40,859 bases of DNA from UBA1794 sp964439955 (GCA_964439955.1 CAYTPX010000016.1:1-40859); one strand, 5' to 3'; positions 24,294 to 32,740 are shown, counted from the first letter of the stretch. The notes: generated by a model from the sequence alone, not told the origin. Program-made: numbers and translations.

Positions 24294-25430
24294 ATGACAG
24301 GAGTCTTATGGATGCCCGACGGAACAAGCCTCACGGACGTATCCGTGGCCGGGCAGCCTGAACTATACCGGGAAATCGCGCAGTTGTACCGATGCGGTTG
24401 CAGGGAAATACACGTCCTGCTCCCCGATGGGGAGGCGACTACTCCCCATTTCCCTTGTATGGACAGGCGGAAAAACCGCAGCGGGCAGACGTGTCCCGGT
24501 GACGAACCAGCCCTACAAGACCCGCTCCTCTCCATCCATGCGCTACAACACAAGTCATGGACAGGAAAGATTGCCGACTTATTGGAAAGGAAACCAGCCG
24601 AAAGCTTGTTACTAATGGAGGGCGGGACGGTCGTACAAGAGGAAGAATTGCTCCTATTCGGCCAATACACTTCAGAATTGATGCCGGGCAATTACATCGG
24701 AACGGTCGCACCCGAAGCTGTTTTAGGAAACCTATTCCCCGAATGTCCCGTCTTTGTCAGCGACAAGCGGATGTCGGTCGAACGGATTGGCCGGGACAAA
24801 GTAGCAACCGTCCCGCAGGAAAGGGAAAGAAGTGCCGCCGCTTTTGCAGGAATGTGCTGCCTCTCCCCGGAAATAGTACCCGCACTCCGGGGAAAAAGCC
24901 CCGACACCTTTTCTACACAGGCATCGCCCCGGATTGGAATCATCCCCCTCTTACAAGGACTCGCGACGCGGGAGGCAGTCCAATTCTCCGCCTACCCTTT
25001 CAGCCAAATCCTGCGCCTCTGCCAAAAGAGGCAAGTCCCCGAGGCGGAACGGCTGCTGACAGCGCCATTCCCCTTGCTGCTCATCGAAACCGAGACTCCT
25101 GGAAAAGGAGAAGGATACCCCTCCCCGACAGAAAAGCATGCCGCCGAACCGGGATTATTCCGCCGCATAGCCCGCGAATTGCGGCTGCGCAACCGACCGT
25201 GCATCTGCTACAACGAGCCGCAATTCGCCGACCTCCCCTTCTTTTTCCCGTTTGTCTTCTACGCCGGGGACAACACTGAGGTGCGCGAACTGCTGGACAT
25301 CCTGGCTGGAGAAGGGTGCCGGGTCATTAGCCCCGCCGACCTCAACTTGGGTGAATACCTGCCCATTTCCAAAAACATGGAGGAGGCGATAGCCAAATCG
25401 CTCATCGATACCTGCCTGCCCGACCCTTAA
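24294..25430 (+). CDS. Unrecognised protein, possibly nucleotidyltransferase-like
   Basis: I do not recognise this 378-residue protein with confidence. It has no signal peptide or membrane segment. Weak features recall the nucleotide-sugar transferase fold. The N-terminal VAGQPELYREIAQLYRCGCRE resembles the segment after a nucleotide-binding loop. SLLLMEGGTVV sits where such enzymes have an acidic metal site, and SAAAFAGMCCLSPEIVPAL resembles the typical Gly-rich strand and helix. The usual GxGTR-type signature at the very N-terminus is missing, so if it is a member it is degenerate. It lies 10 bases behind pdxA and converges with the inositol-lipid genes, only four bases from the PAP2 gene stop. 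A role in inositol-lipid head-group synthesis is possible by position only. Confidence 0.55.
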   Translation: MTGVLWMPDGTSLTDVSVAGQPELYREIAQLYRCGCREIHVLLPDGEATTPHFPCMDRRKNRSGQTCPGDEPALQDPLLSIHALQHKSWTGKIADLLERKPAESLLLMEGGTVVQEEELLLFGQYTSELMPGNYIGTVAPEAVLGNLFPECPVFVSDKRMSVERIGRDKVATVPQERERSAAAFAGMCCLSPEIVPALRGKSPDTFSTQASPRIGIIPLLQGLATREAVQFSAYPFSQILRLCQKRQVPEAERLLTAPFPLLLIETETPGKGEGYPSPTEKHAAEPGLFRRIARELRLRNRPCICYNEPQFADLPFFFPFVFYAGDNTEVRELLDILAGEGCRVISPADLNLGEYLPISKNMEEAIAKSLIDTCLPDP

Positions 25431-25434
25431 AAGC

Positions 25435-26412
25435 TCAACGCGCTATGTAGTGCTCGTAGCGTTCCATAAAGCGGCGGAACGCAGGCCATCGCATCAGCCC
25501 GAACTCGAAAAGCAAGAACCCGGCCAAAGCGCAGGCAATGCCCAAAAGGACATCAATCAAATAGTGGTGGCCGGAGTAGACCGCCGTCCACCAAATCCCT
25601 ACCATTACTATGGAAAAAGCGAGTTTCACCCAACGGTTGCGCCGAGTCCTTATCGCATAAATCAAGGCCACTAACATATACGCCGCATGGAGCGACGGCA
25701 CTGCCGCAAAGACATTGGCATTGCGCCCATAAATGGAATGGAAAACCGGCACGCCCAGCAACTCATCGAAACGCCCCAAACCCGCCACGTTGCCCGGCGT
25801 CCCCAGCACCGGGTCGAAGCCATATTGCAAGACATACCATGGGGGGGCAGCCGGATGTACGTAATAACCGGCAAAACCTATCAAATTGACCAATAAGAAA
25901 ACCAAGGCAAAGTGCAAATAGCCGCGCCGCTCCCCGCGGACATAGAGATAGAGGCCGAACGCAATGGGAAGGGGAACCCAACACAAATAGAAAACTCCAG
26001 CAAAAAAGTCGGCCACCGTGCAGTGGTGCGCGGCAAAGAAGTCGCACAAAGTCACCCGCACGCCATTCCCTGCCGTTATCCCGAAACAGGCGCGCTCCGC
26101 CTCATAAAGTCCCCGGACATCAATATCGTTCACCATATAGTTCGGCCAAATCCTCATCCAATCGTAGGAAACGGCAAAAATGAGAAAAGGCACCAAAGCC
26201 ACGGCCAGCTTCCGGGTAGGATTACTGGCAAAGAACAAGCCGAGAAAGACGGCGGCCAAAAGGAAATGGTCAGCCCGCAACGTGACAAACACGCCCGTGA
26301 CCCAAAAAAACAAGGCAAACAAGACCAAGACTACCGTAGCCTCCCGGCGGGAAGGACACCGCCCCTCCTTTCGCAAGGCATGCTCCGAATGATATTCCAT
26401 AATTCTCTTCAT
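25435..26412 (-). CDS. PAP2/Aur1-like phosphotransferase, probable inositol phosphorylceramide synthase
   Basis: This multipass membrane protein carries the PAP2 motifs in the form used by Aur1-type enzymes. The two histidine segments are VPSLHAAYMLVAL and YSGHHYLIDVLLG, with the final Asp in the second. About six hydrophobic segments are visible. In Bacteroides thetaiotaomicron a gene of this type next to myo-inositol-phosphate synthase makes inositol phosphorylceramide. Here the enzyme would transfer phosphoinositol from phosphatidylinositol to a sphingolipid. The start at 26412 (MKRIMEYHSEH) gives 325 residues; 26400 is an alternative and a longer frame reaches 26463. The order of minus-strand genes behind it is PgpA-like, GtrA, CDP-alcohol transferase, then this gene. 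Confidence 0.82.
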   Translation of the reverse strand: MKRIMEYHSEHALRKEGRCPSRREATVVLVLFALFFWVTGVFVTLRADHFLLAAVFLGLFFASNPTRKLAVALVPFLIFAVSYDWMRIWPNYMVNDIDVRGLYEAERACFGITAGNGVRVTLCDFFAAHHCTVADFFAGVFYLCWVPLPIAFGLYLYVRGERRGYLHFALVFLLVNLIGFAGYYVHPAAPPWYVLQYGFDPVLGTPGNVAGLGRFDELLGVPVFHSIYGRNANVFAAVPSLHAAYMLVALIYAIRTRRNRWVKLAFSIVMVGIWWTAVYSGHHYLIDVLLGIACALAGFLLFEFGLMRWPAFRRFMERYEHYIAR

Positions 26413-26500
26413 ATCCCAATATACCTGAAACAAAAACGACTTCTCCCGGCCAACAAGCCACAATCCCTCCGCTGGTTGGAGAAAAAGGGCGCCAACCTAC

Positions 26501-27160
26501 TCATCCCTGGCGCAGCTGTTTCCAACAGTGGCGCAAACGAACGATGGCCGTAGCGTTGGCCAAAAGAGCGATGAGCCCTATCGGGACAGTAAGGAAGAGG
26601 AAAGACGTATCCCGGTCGCCGCAGCACACGCCGAACAACCCGAAAAGGATGGCGCCCAAGGCCGTCAATACAACCCGTTCGGGACGCTGCATCAGCCCCA
26701 CTTTGCACTCCAGCCCCAAGCCCTCGGCACGGGCACGGACGTAACTCACCATCAGCGAGCCCATCAAGGCCAGGCAAGTGAGGATAAAACCGGGCATATA
26801 GTGCTGGAAGCTGAAGTAGGCACACAAGCCGAAAAAGACGGCCAACTCGCTGTAACGGTCCAGCACCGAATCGTAAAGTGCCCCGAAAGTGGAAGTCATG
26901 CCCCCTACCCGGGCCACACGCCCGTCCATCATGTCAAACAAACCGGCAAACAACACAATGCCGCCAGCCCAACCGACAAACGAATAAGCGCCGCGTCCGC
27001 TCTCCCATCCTGCGTAAACAAGGACGACGGCAGCCAAAAGATTCAAGACAAGCCCCGCCGTCGTAATCACGTTCGGGGTAATTCCTACCCGGACCATGCC
27101 CCTCACCAACGGATTGATGATTCGATAAATCAATTGCTGCAAATAGTCTCTGTAATTCAT
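26501..27160 (-). CDS. CDP-alcohol phosphatidyltransferase, probable phosphatidylinositol-phosphate synthase
   Basis: The 219-residue membrane protein has the full CDP-alcohol phosphotransferase motif DxxDGxxAR(x8)GxxxDxxxD, visible as FDMMDGRVARVGG followed by FGALYDSVLD near residues 75-98. These enzymes displace CMP from CDP-diacylglycerol by an alcohol. In the inositol-lipid cluster of Bacteroides the acceptor is inositol phosphate, giving phosphatidylinositol phosphate. Several hydrophobic helices are present. It follows the GtrA gene by five bases and leads into the PAP2 gene. The acceptor is inferred from neighbours, not from the sequence. Confidence 0.85.
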   Translation of the reverse strand: MNYRDYLQQLIYRIINPLVRGMVRVGITPNVITTAGLVLNLLAAVVLVYAGWESGRGAYSFVGWAGGIVLFAGLFDMMDGRVARVGGMTSTFGALYDSVLDRYSELAVFFGLCAYFSFQHYMPGFILTCLALMGSLMVSYVRARAEGLGLECKVGLMQRPERVVLTALGAILFGLFGVCCGDRDTSFLFLTVPIGLIALLANATAIVRLRHCWKQLRQG

Positions 27161-27165
27161 CTTTA

Positions 27166-27675
27166 TTATCGATTTCTATTTCTCTTCACATGAAAGCCCC
27201 AATGTGCCGGACGATAAACGAAACGGCGCTGCAAAAGATAGTTCCAAAAGCAGCCGACCAGAACCGCAGTCAGCACCTTGCTTGCCAAAAAGCTATTCTC
27301 TCCCAGCAAAACGCTTAAGCCCTTCAGCCAATATATATGTTGCATCGACTCGGTAAAGAAATAAGTCCCCCACGTGTTCAACGCGACGCTCCCGCCCCAA
27401 ACCACGGCATACTTGAGGGCTATCGCACGTTTGTCCATGCCGACGGCCTTGAAGGTCCACTCATAATTGACGATGCAATTGAGAACCGCGCCGCTGAGGG
27501 CGCCCACAAAAGTGGAACAGAGGTAATCGACCGCACATAAATAAAAGAGGGAAATGGTGACGACGAAATCAAAAACCGTAGCCAACTGGGCCGAAAACTG
27601 GGCTCTCAGGAAAACGAAGAGCCCGCTTTGGCGTTCAGAAAAGGAGCATATGATTTTCTTAAAACCTACAGGCAT
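27166..27675 (-). CDS. GtrA family membrane protein
   Basis: The 169-residue product has four predicted membrane segments of the GtrA (PF04138) type, with the family signature NYEWTF after the second segment and FWNYLLQRRFVYR near the C-terminus. GtrA proteins are thought to flip lipid-linked sugars or other lipids across the membrane. It overlaps the end of the PgpA-like gene by 10 bases and precedes the CDP-alcohol transferase by five, so it is translationally tied to the inositol-lipid operon. A flippase role for an inositol lipid intermediate is an inference from position. Confidence 0.82.
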   Translation of the reverse strand: MPVGFKKIICSFSERQSGLFVFLRAQFSAQLATVFDFVVTISLFYLCAVDYLCSTFVGALSGAVLNCIVNYEWTFKAVGMDKRAIALKYAVVWGGSVALNTWGTYFFTESMQHIYWLKGLSVLLGENSFLASKVLTAVLVGCFWNYLLQRRFVYRPAHWGFHVKRNRNR

Positions 27676-28145
27676 TGTACCAAAAACAACAGCATGAAAC
27701 TATAAATACCGGCAAGCATATCGTCGGCCATCACGCCTATCCCGTCCGGGAGACGCTCCATCCGCCGTATGCCCAAGGGCTTGAATATATCGAAAACGCG
27801 GAACAACACGAAAGCCGCCAGCACATATCCCCAAGCCAAAGGGCTTCGATCCGGGACTGCCAACAGGGCGATCCATACCCCTACCATCTCGTCTACGACT
27901 ACCCTGGAAGGGTCTTTGCCCCAAAAAGGCTTCAAGGCCGTTGCCGAACAAGCACCCCCCACCGCAAAAAGGCAGACCGTAGCCAACGTAACCCAACGGA
28001 GCGCCCCGAAATCCATGCAAGCGAAACCGGCCAACCACAAGGCCACGGCCAGCAAAGCCCCCATCGTGCCCGGGGCAAACGGGGCAAGCCCGACCCCGAA
28101 GCCGGTAGCTATCACTTTATGAATGAAAAGCTTATTCAATTCCAT
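27666..28145 (-). CDS. Phosphatidylglycerophosphatase A-like phosphatase, probable phosphatidylinositol-phosphate phosphatase
   Basis: The 159-residue membrane protein matches the PgpA family: GLAPFAPGTMGALLAV near the N-terminus, RVVVDEMVGVWIAL with the conserved Asp-Glu, and RVFDIFKPLGIRR, then GIGVMADDMLAGIY. PgpA removes phosphate from phosphatidylglycerophosphate. In the described Bacteroides inositol-lipid cluster the homologue removes phosphate from phosphatidylinositol phosphate. The start at 28145 (MELNKLF) is preferred; an in-frame ATG at 28196 lies upstream of the -7 element. It is the first gene of the minus-strand inositol operon, divergent from MIPS. Confidence 0.85.
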   Translation of the reverse strand: MELNKLFIHKVIATGFGVGLAPFAPGTMGALLAVALWLAGFACMDFGALRWVTLATVCLFAVGGACSATALKPFWGKDPSRVVVDEMVGVWIALLAVPDRSPLAWGYVLAAFVLFRVFDIFKPLGIRRMERLPDGIGVMADDMLAGIYSFMLLFLVQCL

Positions 28146-28165
28146 GCTGTCCTTATTAAAACGCG

Positions 28166-28173
28166 CAAAAGTA
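28166..28173 (-). promoter_or_regulatory. Bacteroidetes -7 element for the inositol-lipid operon
   Basis: The minus strand reads TACTTTTG, a match to TAnnTTTG, 20 bases before the PgpA-like start codon. It supports one transcript for the four minus-strand genes. Confidence 0.55.
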
Positions 28174-28322
28174 CAAAAAAAGCCAAACACCCACAAGAAC
28201 AGGCTGCTTGGCAGAGGCTAAATGTACGCATCTTTTGTCCCTTTCTTCCACAAACGTGGAAGCTCTTTTATGATTTATGAAACTTCTTTTCCCTTTTTCT
28301 ACCACAAATAAAAATAAATAGC

Positions 28323-28330
28323 TTACTTTG
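28323..28330 (+). promoter_or_regulatory. Possible -7 element for MIPS
   Basis: TTACTTTG has one mismatch from TAnnTTTG and lies 69 bases before the MIPS start in an AT-rich 254-base divergent intergenic region. Apart from the two promoter elements I see nothing else in that region. Confidence 0.35.
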
Positions 28331-28399
28331 CAGCCCAAATACAAATCAATATCCCCTTTTATAGAGGTAGAAAGAAGTAGAGAAATACCATTTTTTATT

Positions 28400-29710
28400 A
28401 TGACTACAAGCATTGATGTAAAACCTGCCAATGGCAAATTAGGTGTATTGTGTGTAGGTTTAGGTGCTGTTACAACGACATTTATGACAGGTGTCATGAT
28501 GGTGCGCAAAGGACTGGCCAAACCGGTAGGTTCCATGACCCAATACGATAAGATTCGCGTAGGACGGGGAGCCAACAAGAAGTATCTTCATTATAATGAA
28601 ATCGTACCGTTGGCCAAACTGACCGACCTTGAATTCGGGGCATGGGACGTTTATCCGGCCAATGCCTATGAATCTGCAATCAATTGCGAAGTCCTGAAAG
28701 AAAAAGACATCAATCCGGTAAAAGACGAATTAGAGAAAATCATCCCCATGAAAGCCGCATTCGACCACAATTATGCCAAACGGCTGGACGGGACAAACAT
28801 AAAAGACTGCAAAACGCGGTGGGAGATGGTGGAAGAACTGCGCAAGGACATCCGCAACTTCAAGGCAGAGCATCAATGCGACCGCATCGTCGTCCTATGG
28901 GCAGCCTCCACGGAAATCTACGTACCGGTATGCCCGGAAATCCACGGGAGCTTGGCAACCTTGGAACAGGCCATGAAAAACGACGACCGCCAACACATCG
29001 CCCCTTCCATGTGCTATGCCTACGCGGCATTGGCTGAAGGGGCTCCGTTCATCATGGGAGCACCCAATACGACGGTCGACATCCCCGCCATGTGGGAAAT
29101 GGCAGAGAAAACCAAATTGCCCATCGCCGGAAAAGACTTCAAGACGGGACAAACATTGGTAAAATCCGGTTTTGCCCCCATCATCGGGACTCGCTGCTTG
29201 GGGCTTTCCGGATGGTTCTCCACCAACATCCTTGGCAACCGGGACGGGTTAGTGCTTGACGAACCCGCCAACTTCCACACGAAAGAGGTATCCAAGCTCT
29301 CGACCCTTGAAACCATCCTGCAGCCGGAAAAGCAGCCCGACCTATATACCGACTACTACCACAAGGTGCGTATCAATTACTACCCCCCCCGCAACGACAA
29401 CAAAGAAGGGTGGGACAACATCGACATCTTCGGCTGGATGGGCTACCCGATGCAAATCAAGATCAACTTCCTCTGCCGCGATTCCATCCTGGCTGCCCCC
29501 CTGTGCCTCGATTTGGTATTGCTGAGCGACTTGGCCGCACGCGCCGGACGCTACGGGATACAACGCTTCTTGAGCTTCTTCCTCAAGAGTCCAATGCACG
29601 ACTATACCACAGACGAAGTTCCCGTCAACCATCTCTTCCAACAATACGTGATGCTTAAAAACGCACTGCGCGAGATGGGCGGATACGAAGCAGACGAAGA
29701 AATAGACTAA
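28400..29710 (+). CDS. myo-Inositol-1-phosphate synthase
   Basis: The enzyme converts glucose 6-phosphate to inositol 3-phosphate with NAD, the first step of inositol synthesis. The 436-residue product has the NAD loop VLCVGLGAVTTTFMTGV, the GAPNTTVD region, KDFKTGQTLVKSG with catalytic lysines and SGWFSTNILGNRDGLVL, then NNKEGWDNIDIFGW, all typical of this family. The start at 28400 (MTTSIDVK) is set by the family N-terminus. It is divergent from the operon of inositol-lipid genes, and both halves together form a known Bacteroidetes pathway. A strong terminator follows. Confidence 0.95.
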   Translation: MTTSIDVKPANGKLGVLCVGLGAVTTTFMTGVMMVRKGLAKPVGSMTQYDKIRVGRGANKKYLHYNEIVPLAKLTDLEFGAWDVYPANAYESAINCEVLKEKDINPVKDELEKIIPMKAAFDHNYAKRLDGTNIKDCKTRWEMVEELRKDIRNFKAEHQCDRIVVLWAASTEIYVPVCPEIHGSLATLEQAMKNDDRQHIAPSMCYAYAALAEGAPFIMGAPNTTVDIPAMWEMAEKTKLPIAGKDFKTGQTLVKSGFAPIIGTRCLGLSGWFSTNILGNRDGLVLDEPANFHTKEVSKLSTLETILQPEKQPDLYTDYYHKVRINYYPPRNDNKEGWDNIDIFGWMGYPMQIKINFLCRDSILAAPLCLDLVLLSDLAARAGRYGIQRFLSFFLKSPMHDYTTDEVPVNHLFQQYVMLKNALREMGGYEADEEID

Positions 29711-29751
29711 ACAGGGCGAAAGGGAATAATCCCCCCTGCTTCATAATATAA

Positions 29752-29793
29752 AAAGCGGTGTGCCGAAACGAAAGTTTTCACGCCGCTTTTTTT
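29752..29793 (+). terminator. Terminator after MIPS
   Basis: AAAGCGGTGTG (29752-29762 region) pairs with CACGCCGCTTT, followed by a run of Ts to 29793. Confidence 0.85.
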
Positions 29794-29814
29794 CATACCT
29801 CCCCATTTTTCCCG

Positions 29815-29822
29815 TACATTTG
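29815..29822 (+). promoter_or_regulatory. Bacteroidetes -7 element for the GH29 gene
   Basis: TACATTTG fits TAnnTTTG, 41 bases before the start codon. Confidence 0.55.
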
Positions 29823-29863
29823 CCCCCAAGCCCCCAAATCTTTATAAACTTTCTTTCAAACCC

Positions 29864-31729
29864 ATGACCTGCAAGTCCATATCCCGCAACTTACGCTACC
29901 CCATCCTATACTGTGCACTGTTATCATTGGGTACAGCCTGCAACGACACCCCCATTGTAGATAACACTTTAATTATCGACCCTACGGATCCGCCCACCCT
30001 GACAGAGACCATGGCCGCATGGCAAGAAGCCCGGCTAGGGCTCTTCATCCACTATGGCGTATATTCCGGATTGGGCGGGGAATATATCGGGCCGGACATC
30101 TACGGAGAAAACAAAATATTCCAGTCATATGGCAACCTGAATACAGCGGAAGCTACCCAAATCGGTTCCGGAGTAGGTGCCGAATGGATTATGGACGAGG
30201 CGCTCATACCTAAGGAAAACTACCGTGCCTATGCCTCCCGCTTTACCGCAGAAAACTTCGACCCGCAGGAAATAGTAGCAATAGCCAAGAAAGCAGGCAT
30301 GCGCTACATTATCCTGACCTCCAAACACCACGAGGGCTTCTGCCTCTGGGACAGCAAGACTACCGACTGGGACATCACGGCCACGCCGGCCGGCCAACAA
30401 TGGAAAGAGACAAACGACCTGATAGGCAGCCTGGCCCAGGCAACCCGCGATGCCGGAATGATGTTCGGCCTATATTTCTCGGAATTCCGCGACTGGATGC
30501 ACCCGGGCGCGCCCCTCCCCATCACGGAAGTAGTGCCCGAAGGGTACACCGAAGAGGAGCAACAGGAATACATGGAAACCTACACTTATCCCATGATCAA
30601 GGAGCTGATGGAACGTTATGCCCCAGACATTTTCTGGTGGGACGGGACGTATGACAATGCCGAATTTGCCGCCTGTTGCGACTCGATTGTACGCAGCTAT
30701 AACTACGGGGCAACCCTGCAAAACGACCGCCTCTCGCCTGCTACCGGGTATGGCGGCGACTTCGAAACGCCAGAACAATCGATGAATGAAGAAAGCGTGT
30801 CGGAAAATTCCGAACTCTGCATGACAATCAACAACACATGGGGCTACAATCAATTCGACACGAACTGGAAACACCCGGCCTACATACTCTACTCCATGCT
30901 ACGCGCACAGAAACTTGGCTGCAACCTGCTGCTCAACATCGGGCCGGAAGCAGACGGGAGCATACCCGACGGCAGCCTGTATGTGCTGGAAGCCCTCGGG
31001 GCATGGATGGAAGGCAATGAAGAATCGGCGCACGGGACAGAGAAAAGCCCTTTCAGCTATAACCTCCCCTACGGGCCCACTACCTATCGCACAATAGGGG
31101 GGGGGAAAGCCTTATACTACCACGTACTCTATTGGGACAAAAGCGGGGAGTTGTGGATTCCCGGAGTGATGAATCCGGCCGACGAAGTAGAGGTGTCTTT
31201 CCTGGCGAATCCCGGAATCCCGATCAAAATAGAAAGCCGGGACAACATTGGCCTTTACATTTCCGGACTTCCCACAGAAGCCCCAGACTCACTTTGCAAC
31301 ACACTAAAAATCGAATTCCTCACCGAACCAATCCTGGACGAGGGCATACGGTTCATTGGCGACACGGCTTATCTGGACGCCTTAGGCGCTAAAATTTCGA
31401 GCATCACCGTCGGAGACTGGAGTACCCGCCCGGCCATCTTATGGTTTGGAGGGCAATCCATCAAATACAAGTTGAACATCCCGTCCGAAGGAGAATACCA
31501 AATCAGCGCGGAACTGGCGGCTTATTTCAACGGGACAATCACTTTCCAATTCAGCGACGGCACAACCCTGACAGGAAACAACACGGTTACGCCCGGTGGA
31601 CACGCCACCTTCCAATGGCAAGACATGGGCACCGTACACCTGCCCCAAGGCTCCTACGAATTGACAATCAGCTCCCAACAAGAGGACTCTTGGCTGCGAT
31701 TGCGCCAATTCCGTCTGATTCGCCACTAA
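29864..31729 (+). CDS. Alpha-L-fucosidase family lipoprotein (GH29)
   Basis: The 621-residue product begins with a lipoprotein signal (ALLSLGTAC, Cys26). Its first 430 or so residues match GH29: RLGLFIHYGVYS, YIILTSKHHEGFCLWDSK, FGLYFSEF, PDIFWWDGTYDN with the presumed nucleophile D260, and GCNLLLNIGPEADG. The last 130 residues form a beta-rich carbohydrate-binding-like domain. It would release fucose from glycans at the cell surface. A run of nine Gs at 31097-31105 encodes IGGGK in frame; the frame is open, but such a tract is prone to slippage. No susC/susD pair is near, so it is not in a standard polysaccharide-use locus. Confidence 0.88.
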   Translation: MTCKSISRNLRYPILYCALLSLGTACNDTPIVDNTLIIDPTDPPTLTETMAAWQEARLGLFIHYGVYSGLGGEYIGPDIYGENKIFQSYGNLNTAEATQIGSGVGAEWIMDEALIPKENYRAYASRFTAENFDPQEIVAIAKKAGMRYIILTSKHHEGFCLWDSKTTDWDITATPAGQQWKETNDLIGSLAQATRDAGMMFGLYFSEFRDWMHPGAPLPITEVVPEGYTEEEQQEYMETYTYPMIKELMERYAPDIFWWDGTYDNAEFAACCDSIVRSYNYGATLQNDRLSPATGYGGDFETPEQSMNEESVSENSELCMTINNTWGYNQFDTNWKHPAYILYSMLRAQKLGCNLLLNIGPEADGSIPDGSLYVLEALGAWMEGNEESAHGTEKSPFSYNLPYGPTTYRTIGGGKALYYHVLYWDKSGELWIPGVMNPADEVEVSFLANPGIPIKIESRDNIGLYISGLPTEAPDSLCNTLKIEFLTEPILDEGIRFIGDTAYLDALGAKISSITVGDWSTRPAILWFGGQSIKYKLNIPSEGEYQISAELAAYFNGTITFQFSDGTTLTGNNTVTPGGHATFQWQDMGTVHLPQGSYELTISSQQEDSWLRLRQFRLIRH

Positions 31730-31779
31730 TGCCCTGCAATATTTACAAAAAAGATGCAAGACTTTCGCTCCAAAATGCC

Positions 31780-31787
31780 TACCTTTG
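31780..31787 (+). promoter_or_regulatory. Bacteroidetes -7 element for tmRNA
   Basis: TACCTTTG fits TAnnTTTG and ends 15 bases before the mature tmRNA 5' end. Confidence 0.6.
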
Positions 31788-31802
31788 CAACCGCTATATT
31801 AT

Positions 31803-32196
31803 GGGGCTGACCGGATTTGACAGCGGGCAGAAATGGTAAGTAAGCATGCAGTGCATCGTTAGTCCGCACTATAATCTGAGCTATCGAACAATTAACTGGC
31901 AACAACGAATACGCTCTCGCTGCTTAATCGAAGCACAGTAGATTAACTTCATCCCCCGCAAGGCGGGGGAGCGGGACATCGCCCGAAAGCCGTAGTCCCG
32001 AGGCGGTCGGCAAGGCGGTGCAGGAAATCGGGAATAGTGCCTCCCCCGCTTCACGGGCGGCATGAATACTCCAGAAGCTAAGGCATGGGTTGGTGGCTTC
32101 GGTCTTGCCCATGCACGAAAACCAAAGGCGAAGATAAGCATGTAGAAAGCTTATGATTTCCTCGTATGGACGAGGGTTCGACCCCCTCCAGCTCCA
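31803..32196 (+). ncRNA. ssrA: Transfer-messenger RNA (tmRNA)
   Basis: tmRNA rescues stalled ribosomes and tags their products for proteolysis with SmpB. The ends form an alanine-tRNA-like acceptor: GGGGCTG at 31803 pairs with CAGCTCC before the discriminator A at 32196, and the D-loop-like GACCGGATTTGACAGC and T-arm GGTTCGACCCC are present. CCA is not encoded. The tag reading frame at 31898-31924 encodes GNNEYALAA followed by a TAA stop, a Bacteroidetes-type tag ending in ALAA. The total of 394 nt is normal. The resume codon GGC follows the unpaired TAACT. A terminator follows. Confidence 0.95.
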
Positions 32197-32208
32197 CGTA
32201 ATCCCAGA

Positions 32209-32244
32209 AATAATCCCCGGCGGCCGTGGCCGCCGGGGATTATT
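32209..32244 (+). terminator. Terminator after tmRNA
   Basis: A 17-bp perfect inverted repeat (AATAATCCCCGG... mirrored to CCGGGGATTATT) with a two-base centre follows the tmRNA by 12 bases and is followed by CTTATA. Confidence 0.8.
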
Positions 32245-32378
32245 CTTATAGGAGACTGCCGCATACCCCGCGACAGGGGGCGAGGAAACCACGAAAGGCT
32301 TGCCGAAAAACAGGAGGAAAGGCAGGGGAAAACCGAAGAAGCGGCAAGGCTTCCGCGGCTTTCCCCTGCCACTTGCTT

Positions 32379-32726
32379 TCAATCCAGCTTGTTGCCCGGA
32401 AGCGGGAACACGACAGAAGGCTTGAAACTCTTTGCTTCCTCAAAGTCCATCAACGCATAGGACATGATAATAACCACGTCGCCCACCTGCACTTTGCGTG
32501 CCGCGGCGCCATTCAAGCATATCTTGCCCGTACCGCGCTCACCACGTATGACATAGGTTTCGAGCCGTTCCCCATTGTTGTTGTTCACCACGGCGACCTT
32601 CTCCCCGGCTATGATATTGGCCGCATCCATCAGGTCTTCGTCTATCGTAATGCTCCCCACATATTGGAGATTGGCCTCAGTGACCGTAACTTGGTGAATC
32701 TTTGATTTCAAAACTTCAACCATCAT
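32379..32726 (-). CDS. panD: Aspartate 1-decarboxylase
   Basis: PanD makes beta-alanine from aspartate for pantothenate; it is made as a proenzyme that cleaves itself between Gly and Ser to form a pyruvoyl group. The 115-residue product shows the cleavage site in YVGSITIDEDLMDAANI near residue 24, plus KVAVVNNNNGERLETYVI and GDVVIIMSYA. The start at 32726 (MMVEVLKSKIH) gives the standard N-terminus; the longer frame reaches panC. It begins 14 bases after panC, so the two form an operon for both inputs of pantothenate synthesis. Confidence 0.95.
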   Translation of the reverse strand: MMVEVLKSKIHQVTVTEANLQYVGSITIDEDLMDAANIIAGEKVAVVNNNNGERLETYVIRGERGTGKICLNGAAARKVQVGDVVIIMSYALMDFEEAKSFKPSVVFPLPGNKLD

Positions 32727-32740
32727 CGTAACATTCCTCC

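Noticed and set aside
32299..32380. Further 22-bp repeat array near panD
   Set aside because: Only two anchors, 32350 and 32372, are 22 apart and the rest does not keep phase; too weak to list as an array.
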